A stretch of DNA of 64,000 nucleotides from Flavobacterium sp. HJ-32-4 (GCF_022532105.1 NZ_CP092832.1:3377001-3441000), one strand, 5' to 3'; counted from the first letter of the stretch, positions 52,799 through 63,789 are shown. Notes: generated from the letters alone by a model not told the origin. Translations and numbers: made by a program.

Positions 52799-55700
52799 AC
52801 CATAACGGTCATTACCGATCAGCGAAGCGATACAGTTACCGTTCGGGATGAGGATACCATCAAGCGACATATCGACGCCCATAGTGGCCTCTTCCGTATA
52901 ACCGACCAACATCTGGTTACCTTTAACCGTACCATTGGCTACGTTCAGCCAGATACGGCTGCGGTTGCCGGAAGCGGTCCGGAAGAACTGTCCTTCATTA
53001 TTGCCCACACGCATCGCGTTGGTAAAGCTGACGCTTGCCAGGTTGTTGTTATTCGTGAACAGGAAGCCCTGCCCTACCTGGATCGTACCGTTCGGAACAG
53101 CACCACCCAAATAAGCGGCCGTGCCTCCCAAATTGTTATACATCGCGTAGTTGTTACCACCCGGTGTTTGGTCATGGTGCGTCCAGAAGTACAACGTACC
53201 TGGGTTAACCGAAAGGAATCCGGTTGTCGCATCGGCATTAACGGTCGACGGATACGGGTTCGAAATCATATGGACATTCGATACGCCATTCGTAGTCGTT
53301 ACGGAAACCGTACCGTTGTTTGGTACACCCGTAAACTGGCTGGTGAACCAAGGCTGTGTTTCCGGAGCCGCGTAGTTCGGGTTAACGAACGTATTCGGGG
53401 CACGAACCATATAACCGGTTCCCGGAACGAACTCATAGGTTGCCAACGCAGGGTCGGTCGCATTTGCGAAGACCGGAGCATAGGCGTTACCTGCCGGATT
53501 AAAGGTGTAGAAACGGTTCCACAGTGTCAGTGGAGAGAACGCATTCAGTTTCTGACCCGATACCGGTGAACCCCAGTATACGTAATCCTGACGCCAGATA
53601 CGAACTTGTGTCTTCACGGTGATATTACCACTGTTGGCCCCAGTGTAGCCTGTTTGCAACAGGTTCGAACCTTGCTCGAACGTCAGGGAACCACTCTGTA
53701 CCGTTACCGGACCAGAAATATCAAAGTCATACGCCGATGTGATCGCATTCGTGGTAGCGTTAACCGAACCTACCGTCACCACAGCACCGCCATTGACGGT
53801 CAATGAGCAGGCCGCGAGATCCGATGTCGCACTGAAGTTGACCGGGATAACTGCAGCCATGCCGGAGTTAGGTGTTCCGTTTGACCACGTTGTACCATTC
53901 CAGCTGGTAGACACTGCATCCACATTGATTTCAGCAGAAGTCGCAGTAGAACATGCTCCACTTTGCACCACTACACGATAACGCGTCGGAACCGACAAGG
54001 CACCTACGGCATACGACGTGGTCGTATTCGTGATCGGTGTCCAGCTAGTGAACGGTGCAACCGAACTTTCCCAACGTACAATCGTTCCTGTATGGCCAGA
54101 CAGCGTCAACGTTCCTCTGTCGGTGCCGCACACGGATGTGCCCGCCGAAATAGTACCGCCAACCGAAGCTGGATCCTTGATGAAGCTGAACGTACTACAT
54201 GCACCGGCTTCGCCATTCGCATTTAGCGGAACGACACGCCAGAAATAAGTACCGCCTGCCAAAGGAGCCGCTGTTGTATAGCTTGTAGCCGTTTGGTCAT
54301 TTGATACCAGTGTGCTTCCATCAACGGTATCGAGATACACGTCGTAATTAGTAGCATTGGTCACTGCAGCCCATGAAAGTGTGGTTCCGGTTCCGGAAAC
54401 GCACGAATTGGATCCGTTGACCGGTGCGGTAGGTGCAGCAACACAGACGGGTGACGGAGCCGCCACACATACTGAGAAGTTACCACTGCCGACACCGCTG
54501 GCAAAATGATAGACGCGAACGTAATACGTATTACCAGGCACGAAGGTATTCGACGCATAGGTCTCCGTTCCAGCCGTGCTTGTGTTGTTCGTACAGGTAA
54601 GCGAGGTAAGCGTACCCGTCGGTGTGTTGTCGGATGACGAGAACACCTGGAGTACGGCATTATAGCCTGAACCCGATTGAACGGTCACGACCTGGTAGCT
54701 TGACGAGGCAACGAATGAATACCACACGTCATCGTCCGGTGTACCGGTACAAGCCGTTTGAGGTGAAAGCGTTGCCGCCAACACGCTTGGTTGAGGGCTA
54801 TTGGTCGGGTTACAGAAGGTATCCACAGTCAAAGACACTGCACCTGCTATGTTGTCGTTCGCAGGAGCTGTAATCACCTCGCTCACACAGATCGAAATCT
54901 CTGGTGTTGTGCCGTTTCCGGTACCAAGGTGGTATACGCGAACATAATACGTCGCACCCACTGTGAGTCCTGTTGCAGCAAGGGTTTCGGTCAAACCGTT
55001 ACCTGTTGCGTTGATACAGCTTAGTGACGTAGTACCTGCATTGCTGAATAGCTGCGCTACAGGGTTGTATCCGCCACCTCCGTATACACGGATATTAATG
55101 TCTGCCGTGGTGGCTACGAAGCTGAACCAAACGTCATCGTCCGGTGTTCCGATAGCCGACGGCGAACAGGCTGAAATACCCGCAGAAGCCGTAGCGCCCG
55201 CTGTTGAGTAGTACGTTCCGCAAAGCGATGTACAAGGGGACGTGTTCACCGTGAGTGACACAGCGCCGCCCGGTTCGTCGTTTGCCGGTGTAGAAGCACC
55301 CGGAACATACGTTGTATACGCACCCGGAGTAAACAAGAGACTTGAGTTACAATCCGGAACGAAGTTCAGGTTGTTCACGGCCGTAGCGGCAAAACTGCGC
55401 GTATTGGCGAGTTGCTGCGCCGTAAGGTTGTTCACATTTGGCGTGCCTATCGTCTCACCATTCATACCCGCTGCATAGGCGTACGTATAATCAGTAGTAC
55501 CATTGAAACCTTCCATTGAACCGTAGACAAACTCGATGTTGTTGGTCGTTTCATAGAACTTCACCTGGAAGTTCAGGTTAGGTCCGGCGTTCAGGAACGT
55601 CTCCATGTTTGACCATTCAACGGTCAGTACCCGGTTAGGTGCTGTGCCGTCAACCTGGTACTTGATCGGAGCCGAAGCACCTTGCAGTGACGCAACCGTA

Positions 55701-58700
55701 TTCGGGTTACCCTGTGTGACAAGGTCAGCCCAGAACGGAGCTACCACAGAATGGTAGTTCGAAGTCGAACCAATAGCAGGTCCTGCCAAATGTGACGTAT
55801 ATGGAGTATCACTCAGCGATACGAATCCGTTAACGTGGGCCTTAAAGTTACTCACGACCGTTCCACGATATACGAATGGGAATGGGAAACTCACCGCCGT
55901 AGACGTGTTCTCATCGGTTTGCCAGCTGCTGTTAACGGCCGGTGTAGACGAGGTAGTACTCCACGTAAACGAGTTACCTGTTGAAATAATAGATGCGTAG
56001 CTTACACCCGTATTACGTGTTACGTCGAACGAACAAACCGATGCAACGATCGTATTCGTATTCGTATACGCAAACTCCGCGCTGGTGGCGCACGTTACCT
56101 TCAGACGATAGTAGCGTGTGCCGGACAATGTAGTCGGCGTGGTATAGGTATCCGTAGTGGCACCTGTTCCGCCTACTGCATCTGCCCAGGCATCCCCTAC
56201 TCCATTATCATCCGACTCTTCCCACTGGAACGAAATGCCCGTGCCCGTTGTGTAACCGGTTGCTACCAGTTGTACGGTGCTACCGACGCAAACCGCAGAG
56301 GAAGATGGGATCGTACCTGCAGTCGGTGTACCCGTACAGATAGGCGCCGCCGTTACGTTGATGGTGTAATCCTCGAAGGTACCGAATGAACCCGTGTAAC
56401 ATGGTGCTACCGGACCGCCATCCTGACCGCCAATACGCAATCTGTGCGAACCGACGGACGCGCTCAATGGCACTACGAACGTACCTGAAAGGACGGTCGG
56501 ATCATCACCGGCGGAGGTTCCTGTGTAGACAGTTTCTCCCGAGTCGCTGAAATCAAGGTCATCGTTCCAGTCAACGAAGATAGCCGTGTCGTAGGTATAA
56601 CCCGTTTCATATGTGATGCTGAACGACACAGTCGACGCCTGTTGGGCTGTCGTAGACTGCGCGCTGTAATCACCATAGTTGCCTGTTTCGGAACTTGTCG
56701 TATTGTTGATAGTACCCATCGTTACATTCGTAATCCCGAGTCCGTCAACACTGCTTGGTGCAGGCACACAATGACCGGTGTAGAACGAAGCCGGAGACGA
56801 CCATTCGCTGGTCGAAACACCCGTGCTACAAACCGAACGTACCCAGAAGTAATATTGGGTAGAGCCGCTCAACAGGGAGAGATTGGTAAAGGTTGTGCCC
56901 GCGGCCGTGCTGCCCGAAGGCGTAGTGGCATTGGTAGGCGTTGTGTTAGACGTACTGAAATAATACTCATAACCATCCGCCGGAGCCACCGCTGGAGCAG
57001 TCCAACTAACCGTAGCAGAATTCGTCGTAACGTTCGACGCAACCGGCGCATTAGGCGCAATACAGCTTGGCTGATCTTCCACGAGAATATCGTCAAGATA
57101 CAGAATCCAACCATCGGCCGGAGCCCCGTTACGCACAAACGCAATATAGATGTTCGAATTGGCATACGCCGTCAAATCAACGGTCAGTTGTGTATACGTT
57201 GTAGACGCAACCGGTGTTGACGCGAGGGCAACGTTCGTGAAATTCGCCACCGTCTTACCGGTAGTTGAGATACGAACCGAAATTTCATCCGGCTCCGCTG
57301 CTGAATTCGCACGCACCCAGAAACGAAGACGTTTTGGTGTGGCATCCAGTGACAACTGCGGCGTAATGAGGTAGTCGTCGTTACTGCTGTTGAAATCAGA
57401 GTTCATGGCAGCACTACGCGCACCTGTACGAGGCTGAGACGTAGAAAGTGTCCATGTCTCTGTATCGGCATTGTTGTCGATTACCGAGAAACAGCCCAAC
57501 CAGGTAGAAGTCGTTTCGAAACCTTCCGTCCATGGGAAAGTCGTCACAGCGTCACAGGCGGTTGTAAAGGTACCTACCGATGACCAGTCACTGGTCGTCA
57601 GTGCATCACACACCGAGCGAACCCATACGTAGTAATCAGTATTTCCTGTAAGGCTTGAAATACCAGCCGTCAGAATACCGGCCCCCACCGCACCCGAAGG
57701 CGTAGTAGCCCCGGTAGGCGTAGTGGAACTGGTGCTGAAATAGTACTCATAACCGTTAGCTGGTGTCGATACAGAAGCATCCCATGAAATGGTCGCGCTG
57801 TTATTGGTGATGGCAGACGCCACAACATTGGTAGGAGCGGCACATGGCGGCGTCTCTACGATGTTGATATCGTCGATGTAACAGTCGTTACCGAATTGAC
57901 CTGTGAAAAGGAACGCGATATACACTTGCGGTTGATTACCCGCACCCGCAGGAAGCGTGACGGTTTTACCAATCCATCCCAGGGTACTGCCGTCGTAACG
58001 GACAATCGGTCCGCCTGCGTTTACCCATGTAGCACCATCAAGTGAATACTGTACCTGCACTTCGTCAAGGTTCGTATAGGTAAGTGAGTGAAGCCACTTA
58101 AACTTCACATCAACAAACGATACGCCCGTGGTATTGACAGCCTGCGAAACCAAACGGATCTGGTCGCCCGCGTCACAATCAAAGGAGTTAAAGCGGTAGA
58201 ATCCGGTACCTTCTTCAGCAGAGAAGCCGGTCGGATTGGTCGATGCCGTTACATAGGTAAGGCTTGGTGTAGCGCCACCAGAACCTGTTCCGTCTGTAAC
58301 CACCGTCGATGACCAACAACCCAATGAGCCGCTGTTAAGCCCTTGGGCCAATGGCAACCCTGCTGTAGCACAGTCGGTAACACAAATAGTGAAATTACCC
58401 GAACCTGCTCCAGACACGGCATGGTACACACGTACGAAATAGGTGTTTCCCGGAACGAACGTTCCTGAATAGCTCTCTTGGCCCGCTGAACTTGTCGCAT
58501 TCACACACGCAACTTGAGTAAGTGTACCCGTTGGGGTATTATCCGAAGAAGAAAGGATCTGCATAGCCGCATTATAACCACTTCCCGATTGAACAGTTAC
58601 TGTCATAAGAAGCGATGTCGCGGTGAACTTATACCAAACGTCATCGTCTGCCGTGTTACAGGCTGCCGGGGTTGTTGGCGATGCCGTTGCGGCCAGCGTA

Positions 58701-61700
58701 GATGGGAATTCGCTTGCCGTTGTAGTACATGAACTCGCTGGTGTCAGGGTTGTGGCCGTCGCAATGTTATCATTCGTTGGCGGCGAGATTACTTCACTGA
58801 CGCAGATTGAAAGGTTGGTGGCCGTTCCGTTCCCTGTACCTGCATGGTACACGCGAATGTAATAGGTTACCCCAGTGGTCAACCCGGTCGCGTTGATGGT
58901 TTCGGTGAGTCCGGTTCCGGTTGCGTTGACGCAGCTCACGGCAGTCGTTCCAGCATCGCTGAAAAGCTGCACTACCGCATTGTAGCCACCACCACCATAC
59001 ACCTGGATTTTATAGTCGGTTGCAACACCGGCTGTGAATTTGAACCAAACGTCGTCATCAGGAGTGGTTCCTGCTACCGAACAGGCAGTAATGCCAGCCG
59101 AAGCCGTAGCGCCTTTGGTATCATAGTAGGTTCCACAAAGCGAGGTGCACGGAGACGCGTTTACTGTAAGCGTCGCAGCGCCTGCCGGTTCGTCATTCGC
59201 AGGCGTTGAGCTGCCTGGTACGTAAGCGGTGTAGTCGCCCGGTGTAAATAACACGCTGGAATTACATTCCGGCACAACATTGAGGTTGTTTACGGCCGTA
59301 GCGGCAAAGCTACGGGTGTTGTAAAGCTGTTGTGAGGTTAGGTTCGCCACAGAAGGCGTTACGATGCTTTCACCATTTAGACCCGAAGCGTATGAGTAGG
59401 TATAATCCGCGGTTCCGTTATATCCTTCCATTGATCCGTACACGAATTCGATGTTGTTGGTCGTTTCGTAGAACTTGACCTGGAAATTAAGGTTTGGTCC
59501 AGCATTATTGAACGTTTCCATGTTTGACCATTCCACAGTAAGGACACGGTTTGGAGATGTTCCGTCCACCTGATACTTGATCGGGGCGCCTGCGCCCTGA
59601 AGCGACGAAACCGTGTTTGGGTTACCGGCGATGACAAGGTCAGCCCACATCGGCGCGATAACGCTCTTCCATGTGGCCGTGGAACCCAATCCAACGGTGA
59701 AGCTACTCTGGGTGGAGAGTGCCGTGTTACTCAGCGTTACAAAGCCGTTTACTGTCGCACGGAAACCGGTTACGGTAGTGCCGCGATACGTAAACGGGAA
59801 TGGAAACGTTACTTGCGTCGTGGTGTTCTCATCCGTCTGCCAAGAGGAGTTGACGGCCGGTGAAGACGAGGTCGTGCTCCAGGTAAAGGCATTACCGGTT
59901 GAGATAATAGAATTATATGTGATACCGGTCGAACGTGTTACATCGTACGCACAGTTCACCGTCGTGATAGTTGCTACATTCGTAACATCCGACAAACCAC
60001 TGTTCGAACAAGTAACGCGCAGACGGTAATAACGGGTAGAGGCAAGTACAGGTGGCGTATACGATGCCGTAGTGGCACCGCTTCCTCCGACCGCATTGGC
60101 CCATGCATCCGCTACACCGTTGTCATCCGATTCCTCCCATTGGAAGTTGATGCCCGTGACGCCCGTCGAAAACCCGGTGGCGGTTAGCACAGTACCGGAT
60201 GTATTAGCGCAAATGGTAGTAGAAGCGGGAGCTACAGTACCGGGCGTAGGTGTGCCCGTACAAGGTTGTGAAATATCAACATTGGCAGCACCTATATAAA
60301 GGGCGCCTGATGTCAATTGCGCTACCGAAAGCACGCGTTGTGCACCCGGTGTACTTGTTCCACCCTGCTGAGTGCCTCCTACACTTGAAGAAGCCAGCAA
60401 GATGCGGCTGTTCGAATTCAGTGCGATGTATCCACCTGGTGCCACAAGCGCTACTTCATTATTGGTAGCCGAGTAGGCAGAACCTTCCGTACTGAAGGTC
60501 CAGCTGCCGTTGTAGCGTGATTCGATGGTGTAAGCACCGTCTATTACACTTACCGGAGTGGTGCCCGTGGCATCCACATACGTACAGGAAAGCTGTCCGG
60601 CCACCGTGGAAGTGCTACGTTCGATCCAAGCGGAACGGTTTTGATTCGTTGCCGAAACGAACGGATAGCGGCTGGTAGCAGTTGAGGGGTCGGTTCCACC
60701 CGTTATGGTGCTGCCGGTTCCGGCGGTTGTCCAATAACGGTTGAAGGTGCCTCCCGTGAAACCACCCGCAGTATAGCTAAGGGTACCGGTAGTGGTGGTA
60801 TTGATTCCCAGGGTCAGTTTATTAGATCCCAGTGCCACTTTTCCGGCTGTAAACGTAAGCGTGTTGGCAATGCTGATATTATTGAAGTTCCAGTTGATAT
60901 TCGGAACAGCCGCATTGGTATTGTTAAAGGTAAGTCCGCGAAGGGTATTCGCCGTAAACGAACCACTGCCTCCAACCGTCTGCACCGTAGTGCCGTTCAG
61001 GGTAAGCGCAGTAGCCGTTGATCCCACCGACATATCGATGGTGCCATTATTCGTAATGTTACCCGCCACAGCAACGCTCTTACCCGCCGTACCATTGTAG
61101 ACATTAAAAGCGCCGCCCGCGTTGACTGTAAGGTTACCTACTATTGTAAAGGTGCTGGGCGTGGTGCCATAGTTGAGGATACCACTCGTACCTCCACCTA
61201 TGGTGAGATTATTAACCGCTTGTCCGGTTTGGTCGATGGTCACAGTAGAACCGTCGGCAATCACCGCGTTATCGGCGGAAGTCGGAACGATCCCGCCTAC
61301 CCAGGTAGCGGTAGACGACCAAAGTCCACCCGCACCATTTGACGTAATGGTCATAGGCGCCCGTGAGGTCATCGAGATGTTATCGATAGCAGCCGGGGGT
61401 TGTGAACCACCGGTCTCATTCTTCCATGAGAAGATAAGACGGAAGGTCGTACCGGCTAACGAAGCCGGCAGTGTAAACGTCGCCGTCTGTACGGTAGTCT
61501 GTATCTGACCGAATCCGATGAGGGTAGCTCCTGTAATTCCGGTTGGAATTACTCCGGTACCACTACCAGGATGCGAAGCAACACCTGTAGGCGTGACCGT
61601 AGTCGGCGCATAGAAGACCTGCCAAAGGTCCCAACTGCTTTCGCCATTGCTACGCCAGTTGAACGACAGCGTGATGATAGTCTCCCCTGCCGGAACGGTA

Positions 61701-62092
61701 ATGTCCCGATAGAAATAGTTGGTAGCATCATTTGCCTGCGTATACGCATTGGTCGTACCACCATCGTTGGAAATGTAGGCGCTATTCCCGGAAAACGGTG
61801 CCGTCGACACCGCAGTGCCGACTACCCAAGGGTTATTGGCCGAACTGGAAGCGGTCCATCCGTTTGCAGCGAATGTCGATCCATTGGCAAAACCACCGTC
61901 TCCTGTCGGACTGATGAGGGTCGTCTGAGCAGACGCAGGGCCCACGGAGAAAAAGAGCAGGAACGCAAGGCCGAAAAGCCATCGGGCGAACCTAAAAACG
62001 GACGTAGAAGGAGGCGAACCTACATCATGCCCGATTCCGTCGTTGAGACCGGCATCCCTACCAGTCATCAAGAAAACGTAATTTTTACACAT
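52301..62092 (-). CDS. Giant T9SS-secreted modular adhesin-like protein 2
   Basis: A 3263-residue secreted protein. The start at 62092 (MCKNYVFLMTGRD) mirrors MYKNY of giant 1 and lies after the -7 box; the longer frame to 62125 does not. The signal peptide has an N-region of about 38 residues, then WLFGLAFLLFFSVGPASAQ. Modules: a jelly-roll-like domain (60-240), a beta-solenoid-like NGGLWSSTATW-type region (about 250-420), a large module repeated twice (about 710-1240 and 2025-2550), Fn3-like, cleaved-adhesin/MAM-like and GEVED domains between, and a type C sorting domain at the end. The same pre-peptidase-like DDDVWFKF/DDDVWYSF units occur throughout. Confidence 0.9.
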   Translation of the reverse strand: MCKNYVFLMTGRDAGLNDGIGHDVGSPPSTSVFRFARWLFGLAFLLFFSVGPASAQTTLISPTGDGGFANGSTFAANGWTASSSANNPWVVGTAVSTAPFSGNSAYISNDGGTTNAYTQANDATNYFYRDITVPAGETIITLSFNWRSNGESSWDLWQVFYAPTTVTPTGVASHPGSGTGVIPTGITGATLIGFGQIQTTVQTATFTLPASLAGTTFRLIFSWKNETGGSQPPAAIDNISMTSRAPMTITSNGAGGLWSSTATWVGGIVPTSADNAVIADGSTVTIDQTGQAVNNLTIGGGTSGILNYGTTPSTFTIVGNLTVNAGGAFNVYNGTAGKSVAVAGNITNNGTIDMSVGSTATALTLNGTTVQTVGGSGSFTANTLRGLTFNNTNAAVPNINWNFNNISIANTLTFTAGKVALGSNKLTLGINTTTTGTLSYTAGGFTGGTFNRYWTTAGTGSTITGGTDPSTATSRYPFVSATNQNRSAWIERSTSTVAGQLSCTYVDATGTTPVSVIDGAYTIESRYNGSWTFSTEGSAYSATNNEVALVAPGGYIALNSNSRILLASSSVGGTQQGGTSTPGAQRVLSVAQLTSGALYIGAANVDISQPCTGTPTPGTVAPASTTICANTSGTVLTATGFSTGVTGINFQWEESDDNGVADAWANAVGGSGATTASYTPPVLASTRYYRLRVTCSNSGLSDVTNVATITTVNCAYDVTRSTGITYNSIISTGNAFTWSTTSSSPAVNSSWQTDENTTTQVTFPFPFTYRGTTVTGFRATVNGFVTLSNTALSTQSSFTVGLGSTATWKSVIAPMWADLVIAGNPNTVSSLQGAGAPIKYQVDGTSPNRVLTVEWSNMETFNNAGPNLNFQVKFYETTNNIEFVYGSMEGYNGTADYTYSYASGLNGESIVTPSVANLTSQQLYNTRSFAATAVNNLNVVPECNSSVLFTPGDYTAYVPGSSTPANDEPAGAATLTVNASPCTSLCGTYYDTKGATASAGITACSVAGTTPDDDVWFKFTAGVATDYKIQVYGGGGYNAVVQLFSDAGTTAVSCVNATGTGLTETINATGLTTGVTYYIRVYHAGTGNGTATNLSICVSEVISPPTNDNIATATTLTPASSCTTTASEFPSTLAATASPTTPAACNTADDDVWYKFTATSLLMTVTVQSGSGYNAAMQILSSSDNTPTGTLTQVACVNATSSAGQESYSGTFVPGNTYFVRVYHAVSGAGSGNFTICVTDCATAGLPLAQGLNSGSLGCWSSTVVTDGTGSGGATPSLTYVTASTNPTGFSAEEGTGFYRFNSFDCDAGDQIRLVSQAVNTTGVSFVDVKFKWLHSLTYTNLDEVQVQYSLDGATWVNAGGPIVRYDGSTLGWIGKTVTLPAGAGNQPQVYIAFLFTGQFGNDCYIDDINIVETPPCAAPTNVVASAITNNSATISWDASVSTPANGYEYYFSTSSTTPTGATTPSGAVGAGILTAGISSLTGNTDYYVWVRSVCDALTTSDWSSVGTFTTACDAVTTFPWTEGFETTSTWLGCFSVIDNNADTETWTLSTSQPRTGARSAAMNSDFNSSNDDYLITPQLSLDATPKRLRFWVRANSAAEPDEISVRISTTGKTVANFTNVALASTPVASTTYTQLTVDLTAYANSNIYIAFVRNGAPADGWILYLDDILVEDQPSCIAPNAPVASNVTTNSATVSWTAPAVAPADGYEYYFSTSNTTPTNATTPSGSTAAGTTFTNLSLLSGSTQYYFWVRSVCSTGVSTSEWSSPASFYTGHCVPAPSSVDGLGITNVTMGTINNTTSSETGNYGDYSAQSTTAQQASTVSFSITYETGYTYDTAIFVDWNDDLDFSDSGETVYTGTSAGDDPTVLSGTFVVPLSASVGSHRLRIGGQDGGPVAPCYTGSFGTFEDYTINVTAAPICTGTPTAGTIPSSSAVCVGSTVQLVATGYTTGTGISFQWEESDDNGVGDAWADAVGGTGATTDTYTTPTTLSGTRYYRLKVTCATSAEFAYTNTNTIVASVCSFDVTRNTGVSYASIISTGNSFTWSTTSSTPAVNSSWQTDENTSTAVSFPFPFVYRGTVVSNFKAHVNGFVSLSDTPYTSHLAGPAIGSTSNYHSVVAPFWADLVTQGNPNTVASLQGASAPIKYQVDGTAPNRVLTVEWSNMETFLNAGPNLNFQVKFYETTNNIEFVYGSMEGFNGTTDYTYAYAAGMNGETIGTPNVNNLTAQQLANTRSFAATAVNNLNFVPDCNSSLLFTPGAYTTYVPGASTPANDEPGGAVSLTVNTSPCTSLCGTYYSTAGATASAGISACSPSAIGTPDDDVWFSFVATTADINIRVYGGGGYNPVAQLFSNAGTTSLSCINATGNGLTETLAATGLTVGATYYVRVYHLGTGNGTTPEISICVSEVITAPANDNIAGAVSLTVDTFCNPTNSPQPSVLAATLSPQTACTGTPDDDVWYSFVASSSYQVVTVQSGSGYNAVLQVFSSSDNTPTGTLTSLTCTNNTSTAGTETYASNTFVPGNTYYVRVYHFASGVGSGNFSVCVAAPSPVCVAAPTAPVNGSNSCVSGTGTTLSWAAVTNATNYDVYLDTVDGSTLVSNDQTATSYTTAAPLAGGTYFWRVVPLNANGEAGACSTFSFIKDPASVGGTISAGTSVCGTDRGTLTLSGHTGTIVRWESSVAPFTSWTPITNTTTSYAVGALSVPTRYRVVVQSGACSTATSAEINVDAVSTSWNGTTWSNGTPNSGMAAVIPVNFSATSDLAACSLTVNGGAVVTVGSVNATTNAITSAYDFDISGPVTVQSGSLTFEQGSNLLQTGYTGANSGNITVKTQVRIWRQDYVYWGSPVSGQKLNAFSPLTLWNRFYTFNPAGNAYAPVFANATDPALATYEFVPGTGYMVRAPNTFVNPNYAAPETQPWFTSQFTGVPNNGTVSVTTTNGVSNVHMISNPYPSTVNADATTGFLSVNPGTLYFWTHHDQTPGGNNYAMYNNLGGTAAYLGGAVPNGTIQVGQGFLFTNNNNLASVSFTNAMRVGNNEGQFFRTASGNRSRIWLNVANGTVKGNQMLVGYTEEATMGVDMSLDGILIPNGNCIASLIGNDRYGIQARPAFSADDIVPMGLRAETAGTFTVSLDHVDGVFEGDQDIFLKDNLTGVVTNLKQASYSFATEAGDFNDRLQLQYVNTTLGIPGFDANTVVIYKDDNQVLTINAGTIEMANVKIFDIRGRQVYTKEAISSNVAQLGDLKAEHQVLLVQITSADGRVVTKKVAY

Positions 62093-62122
62093 AGTTAAGA
62101 TTAATTTAAAAGCCGAAGTTAA

Positions 62123-62130
62123 CAAAAATA
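62123..62130 (-). promoter_or_regulatory. -7 element of giant T9SS gene 2
   Basis: The minus strand reads TATTTTTG, a TAnnTTTG match, 30 nt before the ATG at 62092. It excludes the in-frame start at 62125. The gap from 62131 to 62257 is AT-rich with nothing else seen. Confidence 0.5.
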
Positions 62131-62257
62131 GTTAACCATAACTTAAATTAAATTAAAAAAATCACATTTGGAAACTATTTGTAAATATAACTGCGTTTTT
62201 ATCGGGCATTTTATGCATTTAATCGTGTTTTCCTATTTTTAAATCGCATATAGAAAT

Positions 62258-62289
62258 CAAAAAAGGGCAGCCCTTTCGGACTGCCCTTT
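62258..62289 (-). terminator. Rho-independent terminator of giant T9SS gene 3
   Basis: The same hairpin as at 41801-41832, with one base change that turns a G-U pair of the stem into A-U, so pairing is kept. A T-run follows. Confidence 0.85.
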
Positions 62290-63789
62290 GTATGTAGGGT
62301 GTTAAGCGATTAGTACGCCACCTTCTTGGTTACGACTCTTCCGTCGGCGGAAGTAATCTGTACCAACAAGACTTGGTGCTCTGCCTTCAGGTCGCCCAAC
62401 TGGGCCACATTCGAGCTGATCGCTTCTTTGGTGTATACCTGACGGCCGCGGATGTCGAAGATTTTCACATTCTCCATCTCGATCGTACCGGCGTTGATGG
62501 TCAGCACTTGGTTGTCATCCTTATAGATAACCACCGTGTTCGCATCGAAGCCTGGGATACCCAAGGTCGTATTGACATACTGCAACTGCAGACGGTCATT
62601 GAAGTCTCCTGCTTCGGTAGCGAAGCTGTAAGAGGCTTGTTTCAGGTTGGTCACAACCCCTGTCAGGTTATCTTTCAGGAAGATGTCCTGATCGCCCTCA
62701 AACACACCATCCACGTGGTCAAGCGATACCGTGAAGGTACCAGCCGTCTCAGCACGAAGGCCCATCGGAACGATGTCGTCAGCGCTGAACGCAGGACGTG
62801 CCTGGATCACATAACGGTCACTTCCAATCAGTGAGGAAATGTTGTTACCATTCGGGATCAGTTTCGCCTCGTAGCCATTGTCATCAGCCAGTGTGGCAGA
62901 TGGGATATAAGCTACCAACATCTGGTTACCCTTCACATCACCGTTGGCCACATTCAGCCAGATACGGCTGCGGTCGCTATCCGCTGTACGGAAGAACTGA
63001 CCTGCATTGTTGCCCAAACGCATTGAGTTGTTGAAGGTAACGCTTGATACGTTACCTGTGTTGCTCAACAGGAAGCCCTGACCTACCTGGATCGTACCGT
63101 TCGGAACCACACCGCCTGAGTAGGCTGCTGCTGCTCCCGAGTTGGTGATCGAAGCGTAGTTGTTGCTTCCAGCCGTTTGGTTGGTGTGTGTCCAGAAGTA
63201 CAACGCACCTCCGCCATTAGCCGAACGGAACGCAGCCGCATCGATAGTAGACGGATACGGGTTCGAGATCATATGAACATTCGATACACCGTTGGTAGTC
63301 GTAACGTTGTACGTACCGTTGTTGGCAACACCGATGAACTGGCCGTTGAACCATGGCTGGGTAGCCGGTTGTGAATAGTTCGGGTTAGCGAACGTATTCG
63401 GGGCCCTTACCATATAACCCGTACCAGGACTGAAGTCATAGGTAGCCATCGCCGGATCGGTACTGCTAGAGAATACCGGAACATACGCGTTACCCGTAGC
63501 ACTGAACGTATAGAAACGGTTCCAAAGTGTCAACGGAGAGAAGTTGAACAACTTCTGACCCGATACCGGTGAACCCCAGTATACGTAATCCTGACGCCAA
63601 ACGCGGACTTTCGTCTTAACAGTAATGTTACCACTGTTAGCTCCCGTGTAGCCCGTTTGCAACAGGTTCGATCCCTGCTCGATGATCAGCGATGAACCAG
63701 TCTGAACCGTTACCGGACCAGAAATGTCAAAGTCATACGCCGACGTCGTAGCATTCCCTGCGTCAACCGTACCTACGCGCACTACTGCC
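62258..63789. repeat. 1.53-kb duplicated T9SS type C sorting cassette, copy B
   Basis: Counterpart of 41801-43332, including the terminator. One amino-acid difference near the C-terminus is Glu for Ala (MENVKIF instead of MANVKIF). Confidence 0.9.

Noticed and set aside
52364..53569. 401-residue plus-strand open frame over the sorting domain of giant gene 2
   Set aside because: The same antisense start appears at 41916 and 62373 because the DNA is duplicated. In those copies the frame is only 153 residues, so its length is not conserved.
62093..62125. Upstream ATG for giant gene 2
   Set aside because: It lies before the likely transcription start set by the TATTTTTG box, and the next ATG matches the start of giant gene 1.
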